From positions 1 to 32,322 of the forward strand of contig CAMCJM010000013.1 in the NCBI GenBank assembly GCA_945874835.1: 32,322 bases of DNA, read 5' to 3'. Shown piece by piece: positions 1 to 7,951 of this stretch. Position 1 is the first letter of the stretch. The number at the start of each line of letters is the position of its first letter. Source of the stretch: Pseudomonas synxantha (GTDB taxonomy: Bacteria; Pseudomonadota; Gammaproteobacteria; Pseudomonadales; Pseudomonadaceae). The notes under the pieces were generated by a model. The model was given only the letters and a program-made list of their open reading frames with translations, was not told where the DNA came from and searched no databases. The translations under genes were made by a program, and so were the position numbers.

Positions 1-128
1 GCCACGTCGTGGAGTGCCTGTTCGGCAAACTGAAGCATTACCGGCGGATTGCTACGCGTTTTGAGAAAAAGGCCAGTCATTTCAAGTCTATGCTGGCCTT
101 CGCTGCAACCCTGTTGTGGCTCCGCTGA
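1..128 (+). mobile_element. IS5-family transposase, C-terminal fragment
   Basis: The frame starting at base 3 runs without a stop to TGA at 126-128 and reads HVVECLFGKLKHYRRIATRF, then a hydrophobic tail ending LLWLR. The pattern (E-x-x-F-G-x-L-K-x-x-R-R-I-A-T-R) is the C-terminal DDE region of IS5-group transposases, containing the last catalytic Glu. The gene begins outside the window, so I cannot say whether the element is complete. No clear terminal inverted repeat was identified after the stop. Family assignment rests on motif recognition only. Confidence 0.8.
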
Positions 129-380
129 TACGTCAACAGAACCTAGGTAGGGCGAGTTGCTGATCCACGCTGATTGACCTTGCAGTCACTGCATTAATTG
201 TTTGGGCGTTATGTTCAAAACGGAGGTGCTTTTTTATGTTGTGAACACCACAGTGTTAATTTGAAATTGGTGGTGCTACGGAAATGGCTTGCCGGGTTAC
301 GCTTTCGGCTAAACCGGCCTACGTTCTCGGTTCTGTTGCCAGAATAGCTGGCAGGTTAGGTTCCCTGTGCTCAGCTAGCC
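129..380. other. Intergenic region with IS end and a palindromic repeat
   Basis: 252 bases without a convincing gene. The left part should contain the outer end of the IS5-type element. Bases 246-275 are AT-rich, with CACCAC and GTGGTG flanking a small AATTT/AAATT palindrome. Bases 291-323 hold a dispersed-type palindrome, listed separately. The HD-GYP gene ends into this region from the right; no U-tract terminator is evident. Confidence 0.5.
291..323. repeat. Dispersed palindromic repeat, copy 1
   Basis: GCCGGGTT (291-298) and AAACCGGC (311-318) form an inverted repeat with one mismatch around a GC-rich centre, followed by CCTACG. Read on the minus strand it starts GTAGGCCGGTTTAGC. The layout (GTAGG, then a GGTT/AACC-type stem with an ACGC/GGCT core) matches the repeats at 7952-7983 and 16601-16781, so this looks like one member of an intergenic repeat family. 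Confidence 0.55.
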
Positions 381-1631
381 TTATTTGTGGCTGGGCTCGA
401 CGAAATAGCTCACCTGCTGACGCGGATTGAGGTATTCCAGTGCAGCGGGCGGCAGTTGGGTGGGGCGCATGCAGGCGGCGATGCTCAGCATGGGCTCTTG
501 TTCAAGGTCGACGATCAGCGCTTCGGCCTTGGGGATGGTTTCGTCGTAAACGATCAGCGTTGGTTTGAGCGGGATGCTGGGGTTCATGCCCAGCACGATG
601 CCGAAGCGCTCATCATCCAGTGCGACCAGGCTGCCGGGCGGGTAAACACCCATCACGCGGATAAAGGCTTTCAGGGCTACGGCGTCGAAGCGTGATTGCT
701 GGTGCTTGAACATCAACCCCAGGGCTTCGTGTGGCGTCAGCGCGTTGCGTGGGTTGAGCGGGTTGCATAGGTTGTCGAAGTGGTTGGTGATGCACACCAG
801 CCGACTCAGGCGGGCGATGCCGGCTTCGTGCAACCGGCGCGGGTAGCCGCTGCCGTCACAGTACTCGTGGTGCTCGTGGATGATGCGCAGCACTTCATCA
901 TCGAACATCAGTTTTTGCCCCATGCGCAGGCCAAACTCGCAGTGCAGTTGCAGCAACTGTTGCTCCGGGCGGGTCAGTGGCTCGTTTTTCAGCAGCACTT
1001 TGCTGGGGATTTGCAGCTTGCCGATGTCGTGCAGCAGGGCGCCAAGCCCGAGGGTGTGGCAGTCCTCGCTGTTCAGGCCGAGTTGCCGACCCAGCAGTAG
1101 GCTCAGCGTGGTGACATTCAGGGCGTGGTAGTAGTGCTCTTCGGCGGCTTTGCTGTTGATGCTGTGCAGCACGGCGCCGCTGCCCGTGAGCAGGGTGTCG
1201 ACCATGCCGCCGACAATTTCGCCCGCCTGTTTTAGCGCTTCTTCGGGGCGGCTGCGCAGGGTCTGGTTGAGGGCTTTGACCTGCTGGCCGGCCTGGATAA
1301 AGCGACGATCCACCTGCGCTAGGCGTTTGCGCAACGCCTTGAGTTTCTCCGCACGCACAGCGGCGGCCTGTTGCTGTGGCGTCTGGCTGGCTGGCGCGCT
1401 CGGCGCGGTGATCGGCGTGTGGCCATTGAGTGACAACGGCTCGCAGTCGCTGCGCTCGGGGTCATAGCGCAAGCGCTGCAGGCCGAGGGCGCGCAGCGAT
1501 TTGATTTGCCCCGAGTCTTTAATCTTGAAGTTGTTGAAGGCGAAGTTGTGCTCCCACCAGGCCAAATCCAGCTGGATATACAGGCCGACACACAGCTGGT
1601 CGGGGGATATATAGGTGTAAGTGTCTGACAT
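381..1631 (-). CDS. HD-GYP domain c-di-GMP phosphodiesterase (DUF3391 N-terminus)
   Basis: 416 residues. The N-terminus (about 1-70, with VGLYIQLDLAWWEHNF) is the DUF3391 region often placed before HD-GYP domains. A Gln/Ala-rich linker and a charged helical segment (about 85-135) follow. The HD-GYP domain (about 160-330) shows H169, the HD pair in LHDIGK (H201, D202), H230, HHE at 254-256 and DGSGYP at 259-264, so metal-binding and GYP residues look intact. The family hydrolyses cyclic di-GMP in the cytoplasm. It lies 35 bp downstream of padR on the same strand and may be co-transcribed with it. Whether this member is active is inferred from motifs only. Confidence 0.88.
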   Translation of the reverse strand: MSDTYTYISPDQLCVGLYIQLDLAWWEHNFAFNNFKIKDSGQIKSLRALGLQRLRYDPERSDCEPLSLNGHTPITAPSAPASQTPQQQAAAVRAEKLKALRKRLAQVDRRFIQAGQQVKALNQTLRSRPEEALKQAGEIVGGMVDTLLTGSGAVLHSINSKAAEEHYYHALNVTTLSLLLGRQLGLNSEDCHTLGLGALLHDIGKLQIPSKVLLKNEPLTRPEQQLLQLHCEFGLRMGQKLMFDDEVLRIIHEHHEYCDGSGYPRRLHEAGIARLSRLVCITNHFDNLCNPLNPRNALTPHEALGLMFKHQQSRFDAVALKAFIRVMGVYPPGSLVALDDERFGIVLGMNPSIPLKPTLIVYDETIPKAEALIVDLEQEPMLSIAACMRPTQLPPAALEYLNPRQQVSYFVEPSHK

Positions 1632-1666
1632 ACGGCTAGAGGCAGTGGTGGCGAAAGGCCTGCAGT

Positions 1667-2233
1667 CTAACCCGTTGCGCCGTCACTGACAGCCAGCTGT
1701 TCGTTGTGCAGGGCGTGCTCGACTTCAGCGGCCCATTGCAACCAGGACTGCTCACCAAGAATGCCACGGCGCAGCGTCAGGTAGGGCATGCGCAGGGCAT
1801 GGCGTTGCTCGGCAGGCAGTGCGTGGTAGTCGCGCTCGATGGCCAGCAGACTGTTCAGGGTTTTGCGGTGCACGGCGACATGCCGCTGCATCTCGTCGCG
1901 CAGCTTATCGGCGCTGGTGTGCGCCCCGGCAAACAGCTTGACCAGCAACGCGTCGTTGATCGTATTGGGCTGCACCGGCTCGCTCAGCCATCGCAGCAAC
2001 TCAGCATGTCCGGCAGGCGTCAGGCGGTAGATTTTTTTATCCGGGCGGGTGCTTTGCTCGTGCGCCTCGAAAGCCAGCCAGCCGGCCTCGCTGAGTTTTT
2101 TCAGCTCCTGATACACCTGCTGGTGCTTGGCATTCCAGAAGTAGCCCAGGCCCTCTTTGAAGCGTTTGAACAGGTCATACCCGCTGCCCGGTTCGCTTTC
2201 CAACAAAATCAGAATGGCGTGCTTGAGCGACAT
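1667..2233 (-). CDS. PadR family transcriptional regulator
   Basis: 188 residues. The N-terminal winged helix (about 1-80) begins MSLKHAILILLESEPGSGYD and contains the FWNAKHQQVYQELKKLSEAG recognition region and a KKIYRLTPAGHAEL wing, all typical of PadR. The C-terminal half (about 90-175) is the helical dimerisation domain (Vir_act_alpha_C type). The gene is divergent from the flavoprotein gene at 2362, and the shared 128-bp region carries two 16-bp palindromes that would suit a PadR dimer, so autoregulation plus control of the flavoprotein is likely. The effector is unknown. Confidence 0.9.
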   Translation of the reverse strand: MSLKHAILILLESEPGSGYDLFKRFKEGLGYFWNAKHQQVYQELKKLSEAGWLAFEAHEQSTRPDKKIYRLTPAGHAELLRWLSEPVQPNTINDALLVKLFAGAHTSADKLRDEMQRHVAVHRKTLNSLLAIERDYHALPAEQRHALRMPYLTLRRGILGEQSWLQWAAEVEHALHNEQLAVSDGATG

Positions 2234-2282
2234 GGATGGGCTTCACCAACAGCGTTTTGAGAGGGCCAGCAGTATACGGCTT

Positions 2283-2298
2283 ATGCAAACACTTGCAG
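2283..2298. promoter_or_regulatory. Putative PadR operator, site 1 (imperfect palindrome)
   Basis: ATGCAA-ACAC-TTGCAG: an ATGCAA/TTGCAT inverted repeat with a 4-bp spacer and one mismatch in the last base. It lies 37 bp from the perfect copy at 2320-2335 in the padR/flavoprotein divergent region. The match to known PadR-type dyads is by form only. Confidence 0.6.
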
Positions 2299-2321
2299 GG
2301 TGTCAGATGTCTGCCTAGTAT
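2293..2321 (+). promoter_or_regulatory. Candidate sigma-70 promoter for the flavoprotein gene
   Basis: TTGCAG (2293-2298) and TAGTAT (2316-2321) are separated by 17 bp. The -35 box sits inside palindrome 1 and the -10 box touches palindrome 2, an arrangement expected for repression. This is prediction from consensus only. Confidence 0.4.
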
Positions 2322-2335
2322 GCAAAAACTTGCAT
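2320..2335. promoter_or_regulatory. Putative PadR operator, site 2 (perfect palindrome)
   Basis: ATGCAA-AAAC-TTGCAT is a perfect 6+4+6 inverted repeat, the second copy of the motif at 2283-2298. It lies 26 bp upstream of the flavoprotein start codon. Binding here would block a promoter with its -10 box at 2316-2321. Confidence 0.65.
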
Positions 2336-2361
2336 AATAAAAATAACCCCCGGAGCTGTCC

Positions 2362-4008
2362 ATGAAACGCACAGGTACCCGCTTTCGTCCGCGTCTGGCG
2401 CGCAACGATTACGACGTCATCATCATTGGCTCTGGTATTGGCGGCCTGACCACGGCCGCGCTGCTGGCCAAGCTCGGCAAGCGCGTGTGCGTGCTGGAGC
2501 AGCATTACACCGCTGGCGGCTACACCCACAGCTACGAGCGCGAAGGCTACGAATGGGACGTGGGCGTGCATTACATCGGTGAAGTGCATAAACCCTGGTC
2601 GACCATCCGTCGGGTGTTTGATGTGATCAGCGACGGTCAACTGCAGTGGGCACCGATGGATGCGCACTACGACCGCATCGTCATCGGCGAGCAGACTTAC
2701 GACTACGTGGCGGGACGCGAGGAATTCAAGGCCGAGATGCGCCGTCACTTCCCTGATGAGGGCGTCGCGCTGGATCGTTATGTCGATTTGCTCAGTGAGG
2801 TCAGCGCCAAGGTGCCGCGCTTCTTCGCCGGGCAAGCCATGCCTCGTTCAGTGGGTGTGCTGTACAGCAAACTGCGCCGGTTGTGGCTGCCGGATTACTT
2901 CTTCAAAACCACCCGTGAAGTGCTCGAAGGGCTGACCTCTAATCAACAGTTAATCGGCGTCCTCACCGCGCAGTGGGGCGACTATGGTTTGCCGCCCGCT
3001 GAAGCGGCATTTGTCATGCACGCGATGGTGGCCAAGCACTACATCACCGGCGGCAATTACCCGGTAGGCGGCGCGAGCAAGATGGCTCAAACCATCATCC
3101 CGGTGATCGAGGCCGCGGGCGGGCATGTCTTCACCTATGCCGGGGTCGACAAGGTGCTGGTGGAGAACGGTCGCGCCGTCGGTGTGCGCTTGCAAAAAGA
3201 CGCGGTCGAGATTCGCGCGCCGCAGATTGTCAGTTGCGCTGGGCTGGTGCCGACCTATACACGCCTGCTGGAGCCGCAGGTGGCCGAGCGCTACGGGCTG
3301 CTGACGCAACTGCCCAAGGCCAAACTGTCGGCCGCAACGCTGTGTCTATATGCCGGTTTCAAAGGCAGCGCGGCCGAGCTGAAACTGCCGAAGACCAACT
3401 ATTGGGTTTATCCGACCCACGACCACGACTACAACGTCAGCAGTTTTATGGCCGGGCAGAACCCGGCGATGCCGCTGATTTACATCAGCTTCCCGTCGGC
3501 CAAAGACCCGGCCTGGGATGCGCAGTACCCGAACAAGGCCACGGTGGAGATCGTCGCCCCGACGCAGCCCGAGTGGTTCGCCAAGTGGAAGGGCACCACC
3601 TGGGGCAAGCGCGGCGCGGACTATGACGCCTTCAAGGTCGAGTTGACGGCGCAACTGCTGGAAACCCTCTACCAGCATCAACCGCAATTACGCGGTGCGT
3701 TGGACTTCTGCGAGTTGGGCACGCCACTGTCTACCGAATGGTTCCAGTGGAGCGAGCAGGGCGAGATCTACGGCATTGATCACACGGTCGAGCGCTTTGA
3801 GCAGCACTGGATTCACCCCCAGACGCCGATCAAAGGGCTGTACCTGACGGGTGCCGACACGGTGACGGCTGGGGTCGGCGGTGCGCTGATGGCCGGTGTG
3901 CTGACCGCGTCGCGCCTGCTCGGCTGGCGCGGTTATCAGGTGGGTAAATTACTGAAAAGCTGGAAGCCAACGACCAGCGGGCAGGGCGCAGTGGCCGTTG
4001 AGTCCTGA
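2362..4008 (+). CDS. FAD-dependent oxidoreductase, phytoene desaturase / retinol saturase-like
   Basis: 548 residues. The dinucleotide-binding fold is at the N-terminus: YDVIIIGSGIGGL with the glycine cluster at 23-28 and the acidic E46 in VLEQHYTAGGYTHSY. WDVGVHYIGE (66-74) is typical of the RetSat/carotene isomerase branch of phytoene desaturase-like flavoproteins. The C-terminal FAD motif is GLYLTGADTVTAGVGGALMA (about 493-512). The substrate is unknown; no carotenoid genes are nearby. A GGAG box lies upstream of the ATG. Divergence from padR and the palindromes between them suggest PadR repression. It converges on msrA with a 12-bp gap. Confidence 0.85.
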   Translation: MKRTGTRFRPRLARNDYDVIIIGSGIGGLTTAALLAKLGKRVCVLEQHYTAGGYTHSYEREGYEWDVGVHYIGEVHKPWSTIRRVFDVISDGQLQWAPMDAHYDRIVIGEQTYDYVAGREEFKAEMRRHFPDEGVALDRYVDLLSEVSAKVPRFFAGQAMPRSVGVLYSKLRRLWLPDYFFKTTREVLEGLTSNQQLIGVLTAQWGDYGLPPAEAAFVMHAMVAKHYITGGNYPVGGASKMAQTIIPVIEAAGGHVFTYAGVDKVLVENGRAVGVRLQKDAVEIRAPQIVSCAGLVPTYTRLLEPQVAERYGLLTQLPKAKLSAATLCLYAGFKGSAAELKLPKTNYWVYPTHDHDYNVSSFMAGQNPAMPLIYISFPSAKDPAWDAQYPNKATVEIVAPTQPEWFAKWKGTTWGKRGADYDAFKVELTAQLLETLYQHQPQLRGALDFCELGTPLSTEWFQWSEQGEIYGIDHTVERFEQHWIHPQTPIKGLYLTGADTVTAGVGGALMAGVLTASRLLGWRGYQVGKLLKSWKPTTSGQGAVAVES

Positions 4009-4020
4009 AACCGTCGCCCG

Positions 4021-4668
4021 TTACTGCGGCAGGCAGACACCGGTGCCGCCCAGACCGCAGTAACCGCCAGGGTTCTTCGCCAGGTATTGCTGGTGGTATG
4101 CCTCGGCGTAATAAAACGGCGGGGCCGGGCGCACTTCGGTGGTGATCGGGCCGAAACCGGCCTGCTCCAGTGCGGCCTGGAACTGCGCCTGACTGGCCTG
4201 TGCAGCGGCCAGTTGCGCGTCACCGTAGCAGTAGATTGCCGAACGGTATTGAGTACCGATGTCGTTGCCCTGGCGCATGCCCTGAGTCGGGTTGTGGGCT
4301 TCCCAGAACACCTTAAGCAAGGCTTCGTAGCTGATCAGCTGCGGGTCGAACACCACCAGCACCACCTCGGTGTGGCCGGTCAGTCCGGAGCAGGTTTCGT
4401 CATAGGTGGGGTTGGGCGTGTGGCCGCCGGCATAGCCTACGGCGGTGCTCCACACACCGGCTTGCTGCCAGAAGCGCCGCTCTGCTCCCCAGAAACAGCC
4501 AAGGGCAAACACCGCCTGCTCCAGCCCGGCCGGGAAGGGCGCTTGCAAGGCATTGCCGTTGACGAAGTGCGCCGCCGGCACCGGCAGGGCTTCGCTGCGT
4601 CCCGGCAGCGCTTGTTCGGCAGTGGGCAGGGCACTTTTATGCACGAGAATCTGTGAGCGCAGCACCAT
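4021..4668 (-). CDS. msrA: Peptide methionine sulfoxide reductase MsrA
   Basis: 215 residues, the usual length for the long proteobacterial form. The active-site motif GCFWG is at 57-61, with nucleophilic C58 and the following AERRFW. GYAGG and HTEVV motifs of the family are present. The C-terminal tail [11 protein letters not shown] supplies resolving cysteines C204 and C212. The enzyme reduces methionine-S-sulfoxide in proteins using thioredoxin. The start has a GGAGG-type ribosome site just upstream. It begins 27 bp after the stop of the dipA-like gene on the same strand, so co-transcription is likely. Confidence 0.96.
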   Translation of the reverse strand: MVLRSQILVHKSALPTAEQALPGRSEALPVPAAHFVNGNALQAPFPAGLEQAVFALGCFWGAERRFWQQAGVWSTAVGYAGGHTPNPTYDETCSGLTGHTEVVLVVFDPQLISYEALLKVFWEAHNPTQGMRQGNDIGTQYRSAIYCYGDAQLAAAQASQAQFQAALEQAGFGPITTEVRPAPPFYYAEAYHQQYLAKNPGGYCGLGGTGVCLPQ

Positions 4669-4695
4669 GAAAACCTCCGAGAGTGGCTTGCAGCG

Positions 4696-5412
4696 TTAGC
4701 GCTGATAGCGTTTGAGTTGATCCAGCAGGTCGCGGCCGGCGATGGGTTTGTCAAACAGATAACCCTGGCCAATGTCGCACTGATGACGGCGCAGGAAGTT
4801 CAGTTGATCGCGGGTTTCGACACCTTCGGCGACCACCTTGAGTTTCAGGTTGTGGGCCATGGCAATCACCGCCGAGGTGATTTCCATGTCGTCCTGATTT
4901 TGCGGAATGTCTTTGATAAAGCTGCGGTCGATTTTGATCACGTCGATCGGGAATTTCTTCAAATAGCTGAGTGATGAATAACCGGTACCAAAGTCGTCCA
5001 TAGCCAGGGTCAGGCCCAGGCTTTTCAGGCGGCTGAGTTGCTGGCGGGTGTCGCCGGTAGCCTCTAGCAGCAGGCTTTCGGTGAGTTCCAGTTCGAGCAG
5101 GGCCGGGTCCAGTTGTTCTTCCTGCAGAATGTTGGTGATTTCACCGACCAAGTCCGGGTCGGAGAACTGCTTGGGCGACAAGTTGATGGCCATCTGCAGG
5201 GGCCTGTGGCCCACGGCGATCAGTTGTTTGCTCATGCGACAGGCCTGGCGCGTCACCCATTTGCCGATGGGAATAATCAGGCCTGTTTCTTCCGCCACGC
5301 TGATGAATTTATCGGGGCGGATCATGCCTTTTTCCGGATGGTTCCAGCGCAGCAGTGCTTCCATGCCCAGCAACTGGCCGGTCTTCAGGCACAGCTTGGG
5401 CTGGTAGAACAC
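4696..5412 (-). CDS. EAL domain fragment (c-di-GMP phosphodiesterase half of split dipA)
   Basis: About 238 residues from a possible GTG start at 5412, twelve bases after the TAG. The EAL signature is intact: FYQPKL, GMEALLRW, NLSP, ELTES, DDFGTGYSSLSYLKKFPID, KIDRSFI and VAEGVET, i.e. a full set of metal and c-di-GMP ligands. A short GAG lies about nine bases upstream of the GTG, so restart after the stop codon is conceivable but weakly supported. If expressed alone it would be a cytoplasmic phosphodiesterase without its sensory domains. Otherwise it is the untranslated 3' part of a dipA pseudogene. Confidence 0.55.
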   Translation of the reverse strand: MFYQPKLCLKTGQLLGMEALLRWNHPEKGMIRPDKFISVAEETGLIIPIGKWVTRQACRMSKQLIAVGHRPLQMAINLSPKQFSDPDLVGEITNILQEEQLDPALLELELTESLLLEATGDTRQQLSRLKSLGLTLAMDDFGTGYSSLSYLKKFPIDVIKIDRSFIKDIPQNQDDMEITSAVIAMAHNLKLKVVAEGVETRDQLNFLRRHQCDIGQGYLFDKPIAGRDLLDQLKRYQR

Positions 5413-5424
5413 TTCCAGCTCGTT

Positions 5425-7371
5425 CTACATCAGCGCGCGGCGCAGGTTGCTTTCCAGAAACAGCTTGTAGTGCGCTTCGGCGTTTAGCGCATCGGTAAAC
5501 ACATGCAACTGGTTTTTGCCGTTGGCCTTGGCTTTGTGCAGCGCCAAGCTGGTGTGCTTCATCAGGGTTTGCGGATCGCGGCCATGCAGCGGTGCGCAGC
5601 CCAGGCCGATCGAACCGGTGACGTTGATCAGTTGGTTGTCGACGAACAGGGGTTTTTCCAGGGTGCTGAGCAGTCGCTGGGCAATCATCTGGCTGTCGCC
5701 CTGATCAGTTTCCAGCAGCACGGCAAACTCGTTACTGGCAAAGCGCGCGAGCACGCTGGTGGCGGGCAAGGTGTTGCGCAAACGACGCGCTAGGCTGACC
5801 AGCAGTTTGTCGCCGGTCTGATGGCCCAGGCTGTCGTTGATGCGTTTGAAGTTATCGATGTCCACCAGCAGCAGGCTGGTCGATTTATCCGGGCTCTCGG
5901 CAAAGTGGCTTTCCAGGGCGCGGATAAAGGCGTAGCGGTTGCCCAGGCCGGTGAGGTTGTCGCGAAAGGCCAGGCGCTCGATGTGCAACTGCGCCTGTTT
6001 GCTGGCCGTGATGTCTTCGTAAATGCCGATGTAATGGGTCATCTGCCCGTCATCGGCATGCACCTTGGACAGCGACAGATGCCCCCAGTAGGGCTCGAGA
6101 TTTTTGCGCCGGCTTTTGATTTCGCCCTGCCAGCTGTTTTGCTCGGCCAGGCTGGTGCTGGCATCGAAGAGCATGTCGCTGAGGTTTTCCAGTGCGGGTA
6201 TTTCAGACAGCCGCCGACCCTGAACTTCCTGCGCGCTGTACAGGGTGATGGCGGTGAAGCTGGGGTTGACGTACTCCACCACGCCGTCACGGTTGAGCAG
6301 GATAAACGCGCTGGAGCTTTGTTCCACGGCGCGTTGGAACAGGTGCAGTGTATGGGTGGCCGAACGGCGTTGCTGGTGGGTCAGAGCCTGGGCGTATTGG
6401 TCGGCCAATTCGCCGACAAAGGCGATCTCGTCCGGCTGCCAGGTGCGGGCTGAACCGGCATGTTCCAGGCACAGCACACCGACTACTTCCCCGGCCACAC
6501 GGATGCTCGCATCGAGCATCGCGCCAATACCCATGGGTTGCAGGTAACTGTTGCTCAGCTCGCAGGTGCGCGGGTCTTGATGAGCGTCGTGAGCATCCAG
6601 GGCGCGACCGCTGTGCAGCGCTTCGAGGTACGCCGGAAATGGGCTGGCATCAATATCGGCGTGGGCAATGTGGCGGCCTTCATCCTTTTGGTAAAGCGCC
6701 ACTGCTTGCAGGCGATTGCCGTTGAGGTTCCAGATGCCAGCACGACTGACGCCGTAAAGCTCACAGGCACTTTTGCTGATCAGTTCGGCCGCTTCGCGCA
6801 GCGGTTCGTGGTTGCCATAGTGGTGGCGGGCGAGTGCGACAATCAGCTCACGTTGCGCTTGCGAGCGGCGTTGCTGGGCCTGCACATCGGCCTGGCTACG
6901 CTGGTACAAATCCAGGCTGCTAGGGGTCGTGGCGGGCTCTTGAATCTCTCGCAGATACCCTCGCAATAGGCTACGACCGCGTTGGGTAAAGGCTTCGCCC
7001 AGTTCCAGCAGATGGATTGCGCCGCGCGGCGTGTGCAGACGGTAATGCACGCTGTAATGCTTGTGCTCGCTCAGTTGCTGCTGAATGCTTTCATGCAGTT
7101 GGTAGCGTGTGCTGGGCTCCATCAGGCTGGCATAAGGCGAGTCGAGCAGGGAGCAAAGATTCTGAGCGGGTAGGCCCAGCGGTTGTTGGCATTCAGGGTC
7201 AAGGTAAAGCAGGGTCCAGCTGGCTTCATTCAAGCGCTCGAAACGCAGCAGTCCAAGGCGCGAAGGCGCTGGCAACTGTGTCACAACCTCGGCCGCTAAA
7301 CGACTTGCGGCATCGGGATGGCTTTTCATTCGATGGCTGGCTTCCAGTATGCTGATTGAAGGGGCTATCAA
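5425..7371 (-). CDS. Sensory PAS/GAF/PAS plus degenerate GGDEF half of split dipA
   Basis: 648 residues ending at TAG. Likely order: PAS-like region (about 30-150), GAF (about 165-335, with GVSRAGIWNLNG and VVGVLCLEH), PAS (about 345-455, with VEYVNPSFTAITLYSAQEV), and GGDEF (about 465-620). The cyclase signature reads ASNEF at 545-549 in place of GGDEF, so synthesis of c-di-GMP is not expected. The start shown is TTG with GGAG just upstream; an in-frame ATG at 7329 (MKSHPDA) is an alternative. The gene is divergent from the one at 7407 across 35 bp. Alone, this product would be a sensor without a working output domain. Confidence 0.7.
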   Translation of the reverse strand: MIAPSISILEASHRMKSHPDAASRLAAEVVTQLPAPSRLGLLRFERLNEASWTLLYLDPECQQPLGLPAQNLCSLLDSPYASLMEPSTRYQLHESIQQQLSEHKHYSVHYRLHTPRGAIHLLELGEAFTQRGRSLLRGYLREIQEPATTPSSLDLYQRSQADVQAQQRRSQAQRELIVALARHHYGNHEPLREAAELISKSACELYGVSRAGIWNLNGNRLQAVALYQKDEGRHIAHADIDASPFPAYLEALHSGRALDAHDAHQDPRTCELSNSYLQPMGIGAMLDASIRVAGEVVGVLCLEHAGSARTWQPDEIAFVGELADQYAQALTHQQRRSATHTLHLFQRAVEQSSSAFILLNRDGVVEYVNPSFTAITLYSAQEVQGRRLSEIPALENLSDMLFDASTSLAEQNSWQGEIKSRRKNLEPYWGHLSLSKVHADDGQMTHYIGIYEDITASKQAQLHIERLAFRDNLTGLGNRYAFIRALESHFAESPDKSTSLLLVDIDNFKRINDSLGHQTGDKLLVSLARRLRNTLPATSVLARFASNEFAVLLETDQGDSQMIAQRLLSTLEKPLFVDNQLINVTGSIGLGCAPLHGRDPQTLMKHTSLALHKAKANGKNQLHVFTDALNAEAHYKLFLESNLRRALM

Positions 7372-7406
7372 CCCACTCCATCTATCGCGACAGGTAAGGG
7401 TGCATC

Positions 7407-7937
7407 ATGCAATTGCGACTGACAAGAAAACTAACATGCGCCTTGCTGCTCTCTGCAGCAATGGTTTCTGCGCCAGTGCTGGGTGAGCCATCTGATGCCG
7501 TGCTCAACAGCGCCGAGCAGGGCAATTACCTGCTTGAGCTCAAGCGCCTTTACCTGACCCAGGATGAGCGCCAGGCGCTGCTCGCCCACTGCAATGATCT
7601 GCTCAATACCTATGCCTTGCGTGCGGCCTATCAGGTTGGCCAGGCGCAGCGCCAGGATCTGCTTTATCAGGTGCGCCAGGGCGAGTCAGGCGAGTTGCTG
7701 CTGCGCGAGGAAACCCGTGGCCAGCAGGGTAAGCATGTAGCCGTGCGTAACCAGCGTGTCGCGGTGTTTGGCGTAGACCCCTTTGTGCGCTACGAATGCC
7801 CCACGGGCGGCATCAGCTGCGTGCTGCAAAACCCAGCGGATGGGAGCCCGCTGTTGACCATCGTGCGCGACCACAAAGGCGCGGCTGAGCTGGCAAAAGC
7901 CCTGAGTTTTTTGATCCGTAATCTGCAAAAAGGCTGA
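7407..7937 (+). CDS. Unrecognised secreted or periplasmic protein
   Basis: 176 residues. A signal peptide is clear: positively charged start (MQLRLTRKLT), hydrophobic core (CALLLSAAMVSAPV) and a likely cut after VLG near residue 26. The mature part is mixed alpha/beta with two pairs of nearby cysteines (C62 region and the ECPTGGISC pair). I do not recognise a family. An AAGGG box precedes the ATG. It stands alone between the divergent dipA-like gene and the convergent aceF gene. Its codon use looks like that of its neighbours. Function unknown. Confidence 0.75.
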   Translation: MQLRLTRKLTCALLLSAAMVSAPVLGEPSDAVLNSAEQGNYLLELKRLYLTQDERQALLAHCNDLLNTYALRAAYQVGQAQRQDLLYQVRQGESGELLLREETRGQQGKHVAVRNQRVAVFGVDPFVRYECPTGGISCVLQNPADGSPLLTIVRDHKGAAELAKALSFLIRNLQKG

Positions 7938-7951
7938 CGGCTCGCCAATCC

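Larger units (their letters stand above)
4696..7371 (-). pseudogene. dipA: dipA-type PAS-GAF-PAS-GGDEF-EAL gene split by one in-frame TAG
   Basis: Read through, the frame would give an 891-residue protein, close to the roughly 900 residues I recall for P. aeruginosa DipA (PA5017), which also lies beside msrA and aceF. The only interruption is TAG at 5427-5425, in the phase that continues from ...NLRRALM into NELEVFYQPKL. There is no frameshift, so one substitution (probably CAG to TAG) is the simplest cause. Catalytic EAL residues downstream are intact, which points to a recent change, a base-call error, or two proteins made separately. DipA is known as a c-di-GMP phosphodiesterase needed for biofilm dispersion. 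The two halves are described separately. Confidence 0.75.

Noticed and set aside
5425-5427. TAG read as pyrrolysine or programmed read-through
   Set aside because: Pyrrolysine is not known in Pseudomonas and no recoding signal is visible; nonsense mutation or sequencing error is simpler.
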